From Acidithiobacillus sulfurivorans (GTDB lineage: Bacteria; Pseudomonadota; Gammaproteobacteria; Acidithiobacillales; Acidithiobacillaceae), in assembly GCF_018853815.1 (NCBI RefSeq), contig NZ_JAAOMP010000116.1, forward strand, positions 45,246-109,245: DNA of 64,000 nucleotides, in the 5' to 3' direction. Position numbers and translations under genes: made by a program. This document shows positions 1 through 8,538 of this stretch, in pieces (the stretch's first letter is position 1; every line of letters starts with the position of its first letter). Below the pieces are notes generated by a model, which was given only the letters and a program-made list of their open reading frames with translations, was not told where the DNA came from and made no database searches.

Positions 1-1102
1 GGTGGTCTTTAATGTTGTTGACATCAATTTGACTGGCTTTATCGGTAATCGCTTCCAGAATGCGGCTTACCCATAAAACATGGTCTGCCTTAACTACGGT
101 CAGTCGAGTAGCCAGCGCTGGATCACCCTGCATGGCCGCTTCACTGGCGTGCGCCAGTTCATCACGAACATGGTCGAGACACTGGCGAATGGCCTGGAAT
201 TGCTGAGCAAACTGTCCCATGGATTGCTGCAGTGCATTCATGTGTGTACCCATGCTTTCTGCGGCGACAACTTCCCGGGCACTACCACTGACAATGTTTT
301 CAATGTTTCCACGGGTTTTCTGTGCAGACTGGTTGGCCATACCCAGGACCTCGGCCACTGTTTCGAGAGCATCTCCGCCACGACGCAAATGCTCCACACT
401 GGCGCTGACGCCAGTTTCAACTTGTATGGCGCCTTTGTTGATGGTGGTTGCAGAACTGCGTATGTCAGCAGCAGCACGAGCAGAACTTTGCGCCAGTTTT
501 TTTACTTCATCGGCAACTACCGCAAAACCGCGACCATGTTCCCCGGCGCGTGCAGCTTCAATAGCCGCATTGAGAGCCAGCAAGTTGGTTTGCTTGGCAA
601 TTTCCTGCACTTTGCCCGCCAACGTAGTAATATTGCGGGTCTGTTGCAGAAAAGCCTGTACGGTTTCCCCCATGTCAGTGACGGTTTGCTCAACCAGATC
701 CATTTCTCCAATCAACATGGAAAGACGTTCGTTTCCCATCTGGACATCATGTAAGGTCGCTTCTGCTAGCGATTGGTTGGAGCCAATACTATCTGCCGTG
801 CTGCGCACCGCCTTTATGACTGCCTCGGCCTGATCATACAAGGATTGGCTATCCAGCTGTGCAGCATGTAAATCCTGCTCTAAATCCATACCTAGCAAGT
901 GACTTTCTGCCGTTTGCTCCAGGGCGGTAACTTGATGATCCAGAACTTTACAGCTTTGCCAAAGTCGTGCTTTTTGCCAGTCACAAATCGGCGTAATGGT
1001 TTTTCCGAGTTCAGGATCATCTCGAATTAACTGTGCCGTTTCTGCATCGCCATCCAGGCAGGCGGAAAACAGGGAAAGCAGGGTATGGTTTTCAGTGGAC
1101 AT
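1..1102 (-). CDS. Soluble methyl-accepting chemotaxis protein with C-terminal CZB domain (partial, runs off the window)
   Basis: About 367 codons are visible, starting at ATG 1102; the gene continues past position 1, so its C-terminus is missing. There is no membrane segment, so this is a cytoplasmic receptor. The signalling hairpin lies at about residues 171-205 ([20 protein letters not shown], then FAVVADEV). Coiled coil follows, and near residue 340 the sequence DHVLW starts what looks like a chemoreceptor zinc-binding (CZB) domain, with the first His ligand visible. It is the last gene in view of the leftward cheY operon, 26 bases after cheV. The role inferred is cytoplasmic sensing (zinc/redox type) feeding CheA. 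The CZB call rests on only about 30 residues. Confidence 0.88.
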   Translation of the reverse strand, partial: MSTENHTLLSLFSACLDGDAETAQLIRDDPELGKTITPICDWQKARLWQSCKVLDHQVTALEQTAESHLLGMDLEQDLHAAQLDSQSLYDQAEAVIKAVRSTADSIGSNQSLAEATLHDVQMGNERLSMLIGEMDLVEQTVTDMGETVQAFLQQTRNITTLAGKVQEIAKQTNLLALNAAIEAARAGEHGRGFAVVADEVKKLAQSSARAAADIRSSATTINKGAIQVETGVSASVEHLRRGGDALETVAEVLGMANQSAQKTRGNIENIVSGSAREVVAAESMGTHMNALQQSMGQFAQQFQAIRQCLDHVRDELAHASEAAMQGDPALATRLTVVKADHVLWVSRILEAITDKASQIDVNNIKDH

Positions 1103-1128
1103 GGCGTAGCCTCGTCATGGTGAGATTT

Positions 1129-2085
1129 CTAGTGAGAGTGAATAACATTCGTGATGGCACGGGCCAGATCATCGGGTAAAAATTTCGCCACATAACCATC
1201 AGCGTTGACACTACGCGCATGAGCTTCATTGGCGGTGCCTGATAGCGATGAGTGGATGACGACGGGTACATCGCGGAGCGCTTCATTTTCTTTAATCTGG
1301 CGGGTCAGTGTAAATCCATCCATTTCGGGCATTTCGAGATCAGTTAAAACCAGTGCCACCTTATCACGCAGGGGGATACCTGCCGTTTTGGCATCTTGCG
1401 CCAGCTGTTTTAAACGTTCTAATGCTTCCTTGCCGGTTTTGGTCCCTATAAAAGCCAAGCCCAAACTTTTCAGCGTTTTTTCGATCTGATTGCGAGCGAC
1501 ACCAGAATCATCGGCATAAAGAATGACGGCCCCTTTGGGGATTTCTATGGCATGTTGTTGCACGAGCTCATCTCCAGCTTTAAAACGCGAGGGCAATACC
1601 TGACGAAGAATGTGTTCCACATCCAGCACCAGAGCCAGGCGTGCTGTTTCCTCGTCTTCATCCAGCCGTGCCAAACTGGTGACCAAGCCGCCCACTGAGG
1701 CACCCTCCGCAGAAAGTACGCGACTCCACTCCAGTCGGACAATTTCTTCGACATCTTCAACGGCAAATCCCTGCACCGAGCGTTCATATTCTGTAACCAG
1801 CAGGATATTTAATCCATCTGTTTTGCAGCCGACCACCTCCGGTAAATTGATGACGGGAATGATTTGTCCGCGTATGTTGGCGACGCCCATCACATGTTCA
1901 GGCGCACCGGGCATGGGCGTGATTTTGGGCATGACCAGCGCTTCACGGACCTTGAACACATTGATTCCAAAAAGTTCGCGGCTATTGATTTTGGGATCCG
2001 TGCCGAGCCGGAATACCAGCAGCTCAAACTTGTTGGTGCCCGCAAGCTGGGCGCGTTCATCAACTTCCCGCAGTAACTGATTCAT
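1129..2085 (-). CDS. cheV: Chemotaxis coupling protein CheV
   Basis: 318 residues, the usual CheV length. Residues about 15-165 form a CheW-like domain (FGINVFKVREAL, GVANIRGQIIPVINL), which couples receptors to CheA. Residues about 185-318 form a response-regulator receiver domain with the acidic pair D192/D193 and the phosphoacceptor D249 (LVLTDLEMPEMDG). CheV lets CheA phosphorylation feed back on receptor coupling. It sits between two CZB receptors in the leftward chemotaxis operon. No stand-alone cheW is present in the window, so CheV may be the main coupling protein for this array; that is inference. Confidence 0.95.
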   Translation of the reverse strand: MNQLLREVDERAQLAGTNKFELLVFRLGTDPKINSRELFGINVFKVREALVMPKITPMPGAPEHVMGVANIRGQIIPVINLPEVVGCKTDGLNILLVTEYERSVQGFAVEDVEEIVRLEWSRVLSAEGASVGGLVTSLARLDEDEETARLALVLDVEHILRQVLPSRFKAGDELVQQHAIEIPKGAVILYADDSGVARNQIEKTLKSLGLAFIGTKTGKEALERLKQLAQDAKTAGIPLRDKVALVLTDLEMPEMDGFTLTRQIKENEALRDVPVVIHSSLSGTANEAHARSVNADGYVAKFLPDDLARAITNVIHSH

Positions 2086-2095
2086 GATCCAATCC

Positions 2096-2944
2096 TCAAT
2101 AGGTTTTTTGAATGATCGCGCTCAGCGCGTCCATATGCTGGAAAATATTATCCCGACTATCCAGGACCTGGCGCAGTAATTGGGCAGTCCTTTCCTGATC
2201 ACCGGCTTGATGTGCAGCCAGTAGTTCCCGCGCGCCCTGATGGAATTGCCGATGCGGTTCGGCCAGGGCGACAAATTCTGCCTCATTGCCCAGAAGCTGT
2301 CTCCCACTTCCTTCATACCATGAGCCCAGCGCGCATTGATGTTGGTCCTGCAAATCATCCGGACTCATTTGTGATCCATTATTACCCACGGCATTTTGCA
2401 GGCGGTGAACTAATGTTTCATGACTTTGACGGGCGGCATCCAGGGTCATGGAAACCGCTAGAGTGCGTAAATTTTTTATTTCTTTTTGCAGATTGCGCGT
2501 TACATCCATGGATTGCTGCGCCTGTTGCTGATTGTTCTGTGCGGCACTATCAATATTTTTTGCCGTTAAATTGACAGCTGTTATATTGTTTTGCACTTCG
2601 TCTGTGGCATCCTGGACGCGTCTGGATAAATTCCGGACTTCATCAGCTACTACGGCAAAACCTCGGCCATGCTCTCCGGCACGAGCGGCTTCAATAGCGG
2701 CATTTAATGCCAGCAGGTTGGTTTGGTAAGCGATTTCGCGGATAGTCTGGGCGATGCGGCTTATTGCTACCACCTGATTCATGAGGGATTGTGAAGCCTG
2801 ATGATTTTCATTAATGGCTTTTGTAAGTAAGGTCAGATTTTTATTGACTGTTTCCATAGCTGAATCAGCTTCAGCGGATGTATGGGTGAGTATACGCGCA
2901 TTTTGGGTCGCATTTCTGGAGCTGCTTTCCGAAAATTCATCCAT
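2096..2944 (-). CDS. Short soluble chemoreceptor with C-terminal CZB zinc-binding domain
   Basis: 282 residues with no membrane segment and no separate N-terminal sensor domain. The signalling hairpin is at about 74-108 ([20 protein letters not shown]). The C-terminal domain shows the complete CZB ligand set: H175 (SHETLVH), C204 (HQCALGSWY), H231 and H235 (EPHRQFHQ). CZB domains bind zinc and can sense hypochlorite or zinc through the Cys ligand in other bacteria. It is directly downstream of the ODP diiron gene (22 bases). It could act as the signalling partner of ODP, its own CZB being a second input; this pairing is inferred from gene order. Confidence 0.93.
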   Translation of the reverse strand: MDEFSESSSRNATQNARILTHTSAEADSAMETVNKNLTLLTKAINENHQASQSLMNQVVAISRIAQTIREIAYQTNLLALNAAIEAARAGEHGRGFAVVADEVRNLSRRVQDATDEVQNNITAVNLTAKNIDSAAQNNQQQAQQSMDVTRNLQKEIKNLRTLAVSMTLDAARQSHETLVHRLQNAVGNNGSQMSPDDLQDQHQCALGSWYEGSGRQLLGNEAEFVALAEPHRQFHQGARELLAAHQAGDQERTAQLLRQVLDSRDNIFQHMDALSAIIQKTY

Positions 2945-2966
2945 AGTACTCTAATCCCCTTGATGG

Positions 2967-3716
2967 TTAATTGATCCCGGTACCGACATTGATTTTGTCG
3001 AACCAGTCCAGAAAGCGTTTAACATTGTCACCACTATAAATAGCCCCATGCTGTGGGCAGAGATGTTGTATATCCAATTGACTCACCCGCTCAATCCAGT
3101 TTTTCTTGGCGGCATTGGAAGGCATCCAGCGTTCATGAAAATATTTGGCCTTTTTGATGTGTTCTTCAAAAGCTCGACCAGTTTTATCCCTTCGATCTAC
3201 CCAGGCGTCATGGCCGGGGGGTAATAATGCGGCACCTACATCACCGGAAAACAGGATTTTTGCTTCTGGGTCATAAACATGAAAATTGGCTGAAGAGTGC
3301 AGGTAGTGGGCTGGTATAAATTCTAACCGCCGCCCTCCAATCATCACATCTCCGCCTTCATCGGAGATGTTTTGTAACGGTGCATTCAAGGCACCATAGT
3401 GACGGATAAAACCTTCCCAGAGTTTAGGAACGTACCACTCCATTTTATCATTACAGGCATGCCAAAGCGGCAAGCTGGAAGCAATATCGGGGTCCTGATG
3501 TGAGACAAAGGCTGCTTTCAGGCTGGAAGGCGGAATGACCTCCACCATGGCTGCAAAGACCTGGGGGAAAATCTCAAACCCGCCTGGATCAAGGATGATG
3601 CTTTGTCCGTTCGATTCGATGACATAAACATTGGAATCAATGACCCGATGTTCGTCCTGATCATAAATGATCCACCAGCGATGGCTGCCTGCTTCAAAGA
3701 CGGGTGCTGCTTTCAT
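2967..3716 (-). CDS. ODP-type diiron protein (metallo-beta-lactamase/flavodiiron fold), probable oxygen or iron sensor for chemotaxis
   Basis: 249 residues with the metal-site pattern of flavodiiron-type beta-lactamase folds: H73-x-D75-x-D77 (SHQDPD), H140, D159 (SGD) and H223 (PQHG). The spacings of about 63, 19 and 64 residues are close to the family rule. There is no flavodoxin domain, so it is not a complete flavodiiron reductase. Stand-alone ODP proteins encoded in chemotaxis operons are known from Treponema, where one binds iron and oxygen and signals to a receptor. Placement here, between a receptor-like gene and a CZB receptor, supports the same use. A hydrolase role for the fold cannot be excluded from sequence alone. 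It overlaps the upstream gene by 23 bases. Confidence 0.85.
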   Translation of the reverse strand: MKAAPVFEAGSHRWWIIYDQDEHRVIDSNVYVIESNGQSIILDPGGFEIFPQVFAAMVEVIPPSSLKAAFVSHQDPDIASSLPLWHACNDKMEWYVPKLWEGFIRHYGALNAPLQNISDEGGDVMIGGRRLEFIPAHYLHSSANFHVYDPEAKILFSGDVGAALLPPGHDAWVDRRDKTGRAFEEHIKKAKYFHERWMPSNAAKKNWIERVSQLDIQHLCPQHGAIYSGDNVKRFLDWFDKINVGTGIN

Positions 3717-4314
3717 GTTCCAGACTCTCCAATTGATGGCGATAGCTACGAATCGCCTGCGCGACGGTGCGGACGGCTTCGCCCATATCCCGGGAAACCC
3801 GCATCAGCGGAGCTCCGGTTCTTTCTGCAAGTGCCGCTTCGATTCGGCCGTTGGTGACCACATATTCTTGTTCTTCAATGCCTTCTTGAAGTTGTTGAAC
3901 CGTTTCCAGGAGATGGCCCAAAATTTTGACAGCTTCAACTTCTTCCTGCTGGATAATCTTTTGCCAGGTGTTCTGAGTGCTGATCAGATTGGGGCAAGCC
4001 TGGCCATGAAGCGGGCTGTCACTGAGCATTTCCTGGAATGATTGCGCAAAACGCTGATGCTGCAAAATGCGCATATAAGCTTCAATGAGTGGCGCGATAC
4101 TTTCCTGAAGATGGGAAGCTGATGTCTTTAAAATGGCGGCTCTTTCCCGGAAGGCTTGGGCGACCACACCATAACCAGCCAGGGCATTGCCATGACGCTT
4201 GACCAGAACCATGGCATTGAGGGCGCGCCGATCAATTTCACGCAATGCCTTTTCGATACTTTGCCTTGCCGCAAAGGACGCATCGACGACCCTCATGATG
4301 TGCTGAATATCCAT
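3694..4314 (-). CDS. Degenerate chemoreceptor-hairpin protein (MCP-like signalling segment), function unknown
   Basis: 206 residues, mostly helical, with no membrane segment. Residues 30-60 align without gaps to the MCP hairpin tip: ALNA at 31-34 and GYGVVA at 47-52 correspond to [20 protein letters not shown] and VVADEV in the neighbouring receptors, but most contact residues have changed (for example IEAA has become VLVK). The rest does not match a family I recognise. It starts at the TGATG junction with cheA and overlaps the ODP gene, so it is tightly co-translated with both. It may act as an adaptor between ODP and the CheA array or as a decoy; this is inference. It could also be a CZB-less receptor remnant. 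Confidence 0.7.
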   Translation of the reverse strand: MDIQHIMRVVDASFAARQSIEKALREIDRRALNAMVLVKRHGNALAGYGVVAQAFRERAAILKTSASHLQESIAPLIEAYMRILQHQRFAQSFQEMLSDSPLHGQACPNLISTQNTWQKIIQQEEVEAVKILGHLLETVQQLQEGIEEQEYVVTNGRIEAALAERTGAPLMRVSRDMGEAVRTVAQAIRSYRHQLESLEHESSTRL

Positions 4315-6407
4315 CAGGCAGCTCCCTTACAGGAAATATTTATGATGGTCGAATCCCCGCCATGATCAATCACATGGTTAGCCAGAGCGCCGGCATCGAG
4401 AATCAGCACGACATTGCCTTTTCCGGAAATGGTGGCACCCTGGTACCAGTTCTGTTCAGCCAGGAAATCAATGGGTTTGACCACAGAGTCCTCGTTTCCA
4501 AGCACTTCAGAAACCATAATCAAGCCACGCTCTGTCAATATCCCCTCTATCGGTTCTGATCCTAAACGGAGGGGGCGATCATGAAGAAGCCTGCCGAGGT
4601 CTACCATGGGGATGACTTCAGTACCGTCTACCCGATAAACACTACGACCACTCATGCGATGAATCCGGTTTTCCTGGATGTCCAGCAGGCTTTCGATACT
4701 GGATACCGGGAGAGCGTAGATTTCCCGCCGTAAACGCAGGTAAAGCACCGGTAATACCGCCATGGTCAAAGGAAACTCCATGGAAATACTGGTGCCTAAA
4801 CCTGGTTTAGTCTCAATATCCAGACGCCCGCGCAGCTTGCGAACGGTTTCCTTGACGACATCCATGCCGACACCACGTCCGGAAATGTCGGTAACCTGAT
4901 CATTGGTCGAGAATCCGGGGCGGAAAATCAGTTCAACCGCTTCCTGTTCCGAGAGGCGAGCCGCCTGCTCTGCAGTGATGACTCCCTTATCCACCGCTTT
5001 CCGGGTGACAAACTGACTGTCAATGCCGCGCCCGTCATCGGAGACTTCAATACGCACCTTATCGCCCAAATGGATAGCCGCAACCCTGATTTTGGCACTG
5101 CGCGCCTTCCCTGCGGCTTGGCGATCTGCGGGTGACTCAACGCCATGGTCGAGGCTGTTGCGGAGCAAATGGGTCATTGGACCAGACAGGGCATCGACCA
5201 CTGCTTTGTCGATTTCCACGTCTTCGCCCACAATTTCGAGCGTGACTTCTTTACCGAGTTGCCGGGAAGCATCCCGGACTACTCTGGGCAACTGCTGAAA
5301 CAGACGCTTGCAGGGCTGCATACGCAGACGCATGACGGTGCTTTGAATGTCGTTGACGGTGATGTCCACTTCCCGGGCGATGCGCAGCATGTCTTCATTT
5401 TCTTCGCCGAGGCTGCCGATGGCAGAGCTCAGTCGGTTACGGAGCAAAACCAGTTCACCCACCTGATTCATTACGGCGTCCAGACGGGCGGCATCGACGC
5501 GCAATGTGGTTTCGGCTGCTTCTTGCGCAGCGGCAGCGCTGCGCGCGGGTGGCGTTACTTTGCTGGCATTCGTCACTTCCGGGGATGGGCTGGTCGTTGT
5601 GCTGACCGATTGTGTTGGCGGAGCAATCTCAGCAGCGGCTTGTTCTGATTCTGTCGATTTTGCAGAAACGGGTGTGGTAAGGGCAGGCTGTTCATAACCC
5701 GGGGCTTGCTTGCCGTACATTTGATCCAGCACCTGCTCAAACTCTTCCGGCGAAATTTCGTCACTGTTCAAGTGCTCGGAATCGGAAGCATTGGTAACCC
5801 CGGGAGCCTTGTTACCATAAAGAGCGTCCAGTGTGGCTTCAAATTCTGCGTCGGTAATTTCATCCGCTGCCGTTTCGCTGGAAGAGGCCGATTCCGTACG
5901 TTCCAGAAACAGTCCGGCTTCACCAGCAACTGTGGGTCGCTGGCTAACCAATAGCATGGATTCTGAGGGCGGAGGGGAGGGCGTTGCGTCACTTTCAATC
6001 GGTCCATTTACAGAAACTCCCTCTGCTCGTTTTCCTGCCGCCAGTTCCTGAATAAGCTGGCCCAGTTCTTCTGGTCCTGGCCCGGGGTTTTCTCCACAGG
6101 CAAGCTGTTGCAGCATGTCATCAATCACGTCAAGGCCGCGCAGGATGGCATCAATCATCGATCCATTAATGACCAGGGTATGCGAACGCAGCTTATCCAA
6201 CAGGTCTTCCAGATGATGGGTCCAGCTGACGAGATGATCGGCTTCGAGAAATCCGGCACCCCCCTTGAGGGTATGAAAAGCCCGGAAGACGGAGGCGAGC
6301 ACTTCATCATTATTCGGATCGGATTCCAGACGCAGGGTGTCATCCTGAGCTTTTTCGAGGAGTTCCCGAGCTTCCGGCAAGTAATCCTGCAGAATTTCCA
6401 TATCCAT
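4314..6407 (-). CDS. cheA: Chemotaxis histidine kinase CheA
   Basis: 697 residues. The P1 phosphotransfer domain has H45 in FHTLKGGAGFLE. P3 dimerisation lies at about 300-370, and the P4 kinase domain at about 380-540 carries the N box (LLRNSLDHGVE) and G boxes (DDGRGID, GRGVGMD). The P5 CheW-like domain is at about 545-690. A recognisable P2 domain is missing; instead the 105-300 linker is low-complexity and holds two near-repeats at 184-203 and 217-237 (EITDAEFEATLDALYG and EISPEEFEQVLDQMYG, each ending in APG). These could bind CheY or CheZ in place of P2, which is speculation. It lies 5 bases after cheZ and passes phosphate to CheY and CheV. Confidence 0.97.
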   Translation of the reverse strand: MDMEILQDYLPEARELLEKAQDDTLRLESDPNNDEVLASVFRAFHTLKGGAGFLEADHLVSWTHHLEDLLDKLRSHTLVINGSMIDAILRGLDVIDDMLQQLACGENPGPGPEELGQLIQELAAGKRAEGVSVNGPIESDATPSPPPSESMLLVSQRPTVAGEAGLFLERTESASSSETAADEITDAEFEATLDALYGNKAPGVTNASDSEHLNSDEISPEEFEQVLDQMYGKQAPGYEQPALTTPVSAKSTESEQAAAEIAPPTQSVSTTTSPSPEVTNASKVTPPARSAAAAQEAAETTLRVDAARLDAVMNQVGELVLLRNRLSSAIGSLGEENEDMLRIAREVDITVNDIQSTVMRLRMQPCKRLFQQLPRVVRDASRQLGKEVTLEIVGEDVEIDKAVVDALSGPMTHLLRNSLDHGVESPADRQAAGKARSAKIRVAAIHLGDKVRIEVSDDGRGIDSQFVTRKAVDKGVITAEQAARLSEQEAVELIFRPGFSTNDQVTDISGRGVGMDVVKETVRKLRGRLDIETKPGLGTSISMEFPLTMAVLPVLYLRLRREIYALPVSSIESLLDIQENRIHRMSGRSVYRVDGTEVIPMVDLGRLLHDRPLRLGSEPIEGILTERGLIMVSEVLGNEDSVVKPIDFLAEQNWYQGATISGKGNVVLILDAGALANHVIDHGGDSTIINISCKGAA

Positions 6408-6412
6408 GCTTT

Positions 6413-6907
6413 TTAGATCCCCAATTCTGCCAGCAAGCTATCCACTTCTTCCTGATTGATGCTGGGATTAGCCTCGGCGGTTGCAGCGTTTTCCTCTGCG
6501 ATATTGCTGGCTGATTCCATACCGGCTTCTGTCAGGGTAAGGCGTATGCGCTCTTCAACGGCCTGAAGCAGGGTGATGGCTTTTTTCAGCCGTTGACCGG
6601 CAAGATCCTGCCCCTGTTGGCTGGCCAGAATGACGAGTAAGGCACTTTCAATATGCTTCAGGGGCTCATCAATATAACTATTATGCGCATTGCGAATGAT
6701 GCTTACCGCATCCTGCGCTCTTTCGACAGCGGCAAGCGTGGCCATGGTCTGCTCTTCGGTTAAGCGCAGGGCTTCTTCCAGAGGGTTTTGTGCGCCGGAT
6801 AAATTTTCTTCGGCGGTATTGGCGATCCGCTTCAGGCCTTCACGCAGCAGTAACTCCGCTTCACTCAGTAGACGATTAGGATCCAGCGGATTTTGTGCGG
6901 TCATCAC
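6413..6907 (-). CDS. cheZ: CheY-phosphate phosphatase CheZ
   Basis: 164 residues, shorter than the roughly 214 of E. coli CheZ. The catalytic motif is intact: GQDLAGQ with D101 and Q105, matching the QDLTGQ site where the Gln directs water onto phospho-CheY. The C-terminal tail [13 protein letters not shown] matches the amphipathic CheY-docking helix. The N-terminal helices are reduced. The start overlaps the cheY stop by four bases (ATGA), so the two are translationally coupled. It terminates CheY signalling at the motor. Confidence 0.93.
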   Translation of the reverse strand: MMTAQNPLDPNRLLSEAELLLREGLKRIANTAEENLSGAQNPLEEALRLTEEQTMATLAAVERAQDAVSIIRNAHNSYIDEPLKHIESALLVILASQQGQDLAGQRLKKAITLLQAVEERIRLTLTEAGMESASNIAEENAATAEANPSINQEEVDSLLAELGI

Positions 6908-7320
6908 TGGCCTCCCTGAGCCGCCTGAAGACGCTTGAACACGCTATCCAGCTTTTCTTTCAGGGTGTCGGCCGTAAAAGGCTTGACGATGTAACCGTTG
7001 ACTCCGGCTTGGGCTGCTTCCAGGATATTTTCGCGTTTGGCTTCAGCGGTGACCATGAGTACAGGAATATGTTTGAGTTGTGGATCTGAACGGATGGCAC
7101 GCAGCAGATCAATTCCCTGCATATTGGGCATGTTCCAGTCTGAAACGACGAAATCAAAGGGTCTGCCGTGCAGTTTCTGTAGGGCCTGAACGCCATCCTC
7201 GGCTTCATCAAAATTGCTGAAACCGAGTTCGCGCAACAAATTGCGTACAATGCGCCGCATCGTAGAGAAGTCATCCACCACTAAAATGTGGATGCCTTTG
7301 TCGACCTGATCAATACCCAT
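6904..7320 (-). CDS. cheY: Chemotaxis response regulator CheY
   Basis: 138 residues, a single receiver domain. Acidic pocket D16/D17 ([13 protein letters not shown]), phosphoacceptor D61 (VSDWNMPNM), then MVTAEA and the Lys of IVKPF. A longer reading to 7434 is open, but the start at 7320 has a near-perfect ribosome site (AAGGAGGAG, 7-10 bases upstream) and begins where CheY homology begins. Phospho-CheY binds FliM; the matching FliM N-terminal motif is present at 47326. It is the first gene of the leftward chemotaxis operon, downstream of candidate sigma-28 and sigma-54 promoters. Confidence 0.97.
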   Translation of the reverse strand: MGIDQVDKGIHILVVDDFSTMRRIVRNLLRELGFSNFDEAEDGVQALQKLHGRPFDFVVSDWNMPNMQGIDLLRAIRSDPQLKHIPVLMVTAEAKRENILEAAQAGVNGYIVKPFTADTLKEKLDSVFKRLQAAQGGQ

Positions 7321-7369
7321 AAATGCTGATCTCCTCCTTGAGTCGCACTCCACCCGTTGCATTTGGAAA

Positions 7370-7385
7370 AGCAATTCCTGTACCA
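7370..7385 (-). promoter_or_regulatory. Candidate sigma-54 promoter before cheY
   Basis: The leftward strand reads TGGTACAGGAATTGCT. The GG and GC dinucleotides have the exact sigma-54 spacing, with one change in the -24 element (TGGT for TGGC). It lies about 50 bases before the cheY start. It is weaker than the flgB, fliE and 60.7-kb sites, and may be secondary to the sigma-28 site at 7423-7450. Confidence 0.45.
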
Positions 7386-7422
7386 CCTGTCTGGATGGAG
7401 TAGTGCAGATGTTCTGCTCTTC

Positions 7423-7450
7423 AATACGGCACATCTCCAGGAAAACTGAA
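7423..7450 (-). promoter_or_regulatory. Candidate FliA (sigma-28) promoter of the cheY operon
   Basis: The leftward strand reads TTCAGTTT-N12-GCCGTATT, with the same spacing as the fliC, flgM and second-fliS sites in this window. The 12-base spacer (TCCTGGAGATGT) is nearly identical to that of the second-fliS site. It would give a leader of roughly 95 bases before cheY. Confidence 0.65.
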
Positions 7451-7481
7451 GCGGGGCGATTTCCCGATGCTATATAAAACC

Positions 7482-8327
7482 TTAGCCGCGCTGACTAATG
7501 TTGCCAGCCATGATCGGGTCTGTTCCTGCCTTGCTGGGGTTTTGAGGCGCGACCACCACAATGCTCACACGACGATTCATGACCAGACCCTTCGCGGTAT
7601 TATTGGATGCTACAGGATGGTATTTGCCATATCCGGCAGCAACCAGGTGATGCGGGTTGACCCCATGTTGAATAAACAGTTCGACGACGGATACGGCCCG
7701 CGCTGCAGATAGCGCCCAGTTGGAGGCAAATTGTGGGGTACGGATGGGCAGGTCGTTAGTGAAGCCGTTAACCTGGATTTGATAGGGTACCAGCGCCAGA
7801 ACTTTGGCGATATTGCCTAAGGTGTTGCGCGCATTACCGCTGAGCTGTGCCTGCGCGGATGGAAAGAGAATCTTCGCATTCAAGTCAATGACAACGCCCA
7901 GATTGCTGCGATGGATGGCCACGCTACCCTGATCAATTAGTGGTTTAAGTAAGGCTTTCATTTGCGCTTCAATTTTTTGCATTTCCGGATTTGCCGGGGG
8001 GGTGGGTTCATGCGCTCGGGGTGATACCTGACCTTGCTGCACATGGGGAACTGGATCCAGTGTGGCTACTTTCGGTAATGCCGGCAGGGCTACCGGGGTT
8101 TGGGTAAGGCTATTGGTATCCGTTCTTATCGGGACGGGTGACCAGGGTTGACCACTAAATGCGGATACCAGAGTTTTTGATAATACCTTGTATTTTCCTT
8201 CGTTTACTGAAGAAATGGCATACATGACCACAAAAAATGCGAAAAGCAGGGTAATGAAGTCGGCGTAAGAGACCAGCCATCGTTCGTGGTTTTCCCATTC
8301 CTCTTCTGCTTTCTTTTTGCGTGCCAT
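7482..8327 (-). CDS. motD: Flagellar motor stator protein MotD (MotB family)
   Basis: 281 residues. A charged N-terminus ([11 protein letters not shown]) precedes a single membrane helix with the proton-binding Asp D23 ([19 protein letters not shown]). A Pro-rich linker follows and then an OmpA-like peptidoglycan-binding domain at about 150-270 ([17 protein letters not shown]). The sequence around the helix ([20 protein letters not shown], then SSVNEGKY) resembles Pseudomonas MotD rather than MotB. Its partner motC lies about 50 kb away at 57262 on the other strand, whereas the pair is adjacent in Pseudomonas. It heads the leftward block upstream of cheY. Confidence 0.9.
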   Translation of the reverse strand: MARKKKAEEEWENHERWLVSYADFITLLFAFFVVMYAISSVNEGKYKVLSKTLVSAFSGQPWSPVPIRTDTNSLTQTPVALPALPKVATLDPVPHVQQGQVSPRAHEPTPPANPEMQKIEAQMKALLKPLIDQGSVAIHRSNLGVVIDLNAKILFPSAQAQLSGNARNTLGNIAKVLALVPYQIQVNGFTNDLPIRTPQFASNWALSAARAVSVVELFIQHGVNPHHLVAAGYGKYHPVASNNTAKGLVMNRRVSIVVVAPQNPSKAGTDPIMAGNISQRG

Positions 8328-8442
8328 CCCATGATCTCCTGTGTTCTCGATACACTAAGCCATTAACTAGTCGGTTTTTCGCGTTTACTGTGCCCGCTCG
8401 AAAAATAAGCGAGATTTATGCCTGATCCGGCTGGCTGTGAAA

Positions 8443-8458
8443 CGGCACGAATTCTGCT
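8443..8458 (+). promoter_or_regulatory. Candidate sigma-54 promoter of the PilZ (ycgR-like) gene
   Basis: CGGCACGAATTCTGCT matches TGGCACG-N4-TTGCT at 14 of 16 positions if the spacer is ignored, with correct GG/GC spacing. It is about 80 bases before the start at 8539. A 14-base palindrome suited to a FleQ-type activator lies downstream at 8496-8509. Confidence 0.45.
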
Positions 8459-8495
8459 GAAAGGTCGTCAATACAGAATCAACCCTATTGGTTTT

Positions 8496-8509
8496 GTCAA
8501 ATTTTTGAC
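8496..8509. promoter_or_regulatory. Perfect palindrome, candidate FleQ/FlrA-type operator
   Basis: GTCAAATTTTTGAC is a palindrome in its outer arms (GTCAAA/TTTGAC) and has the outline of the Pseudomonas FleQ box (GTCA, AT-rich centre, TGAC, 14 bases). It lies in the leader between the candidate sigma-54 site and the PilZ gene. FleQ binding downstream of sigma-54 start sites is known in Pseudomonas. The activator match is inferred. Confidence 0.4.
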
Positions 8510-8538
8510 ATATGGATAGATGTGAGAAGGAAGCAGTC

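Noticed and set aside
80..754. 224-codon rightward open frame at the left edge
   Set aside because: Antisense shadow of the chemoreceptor; the leftward frame has the textbook signalling hairpin.
8375..8395. Possible sigma-54 site for motD (leftward GGGCACAG-type sequence)
   Set aside because: The GG/GC spacing is right but the -12 element reads ACGC rather than TTGC, too weak to list.
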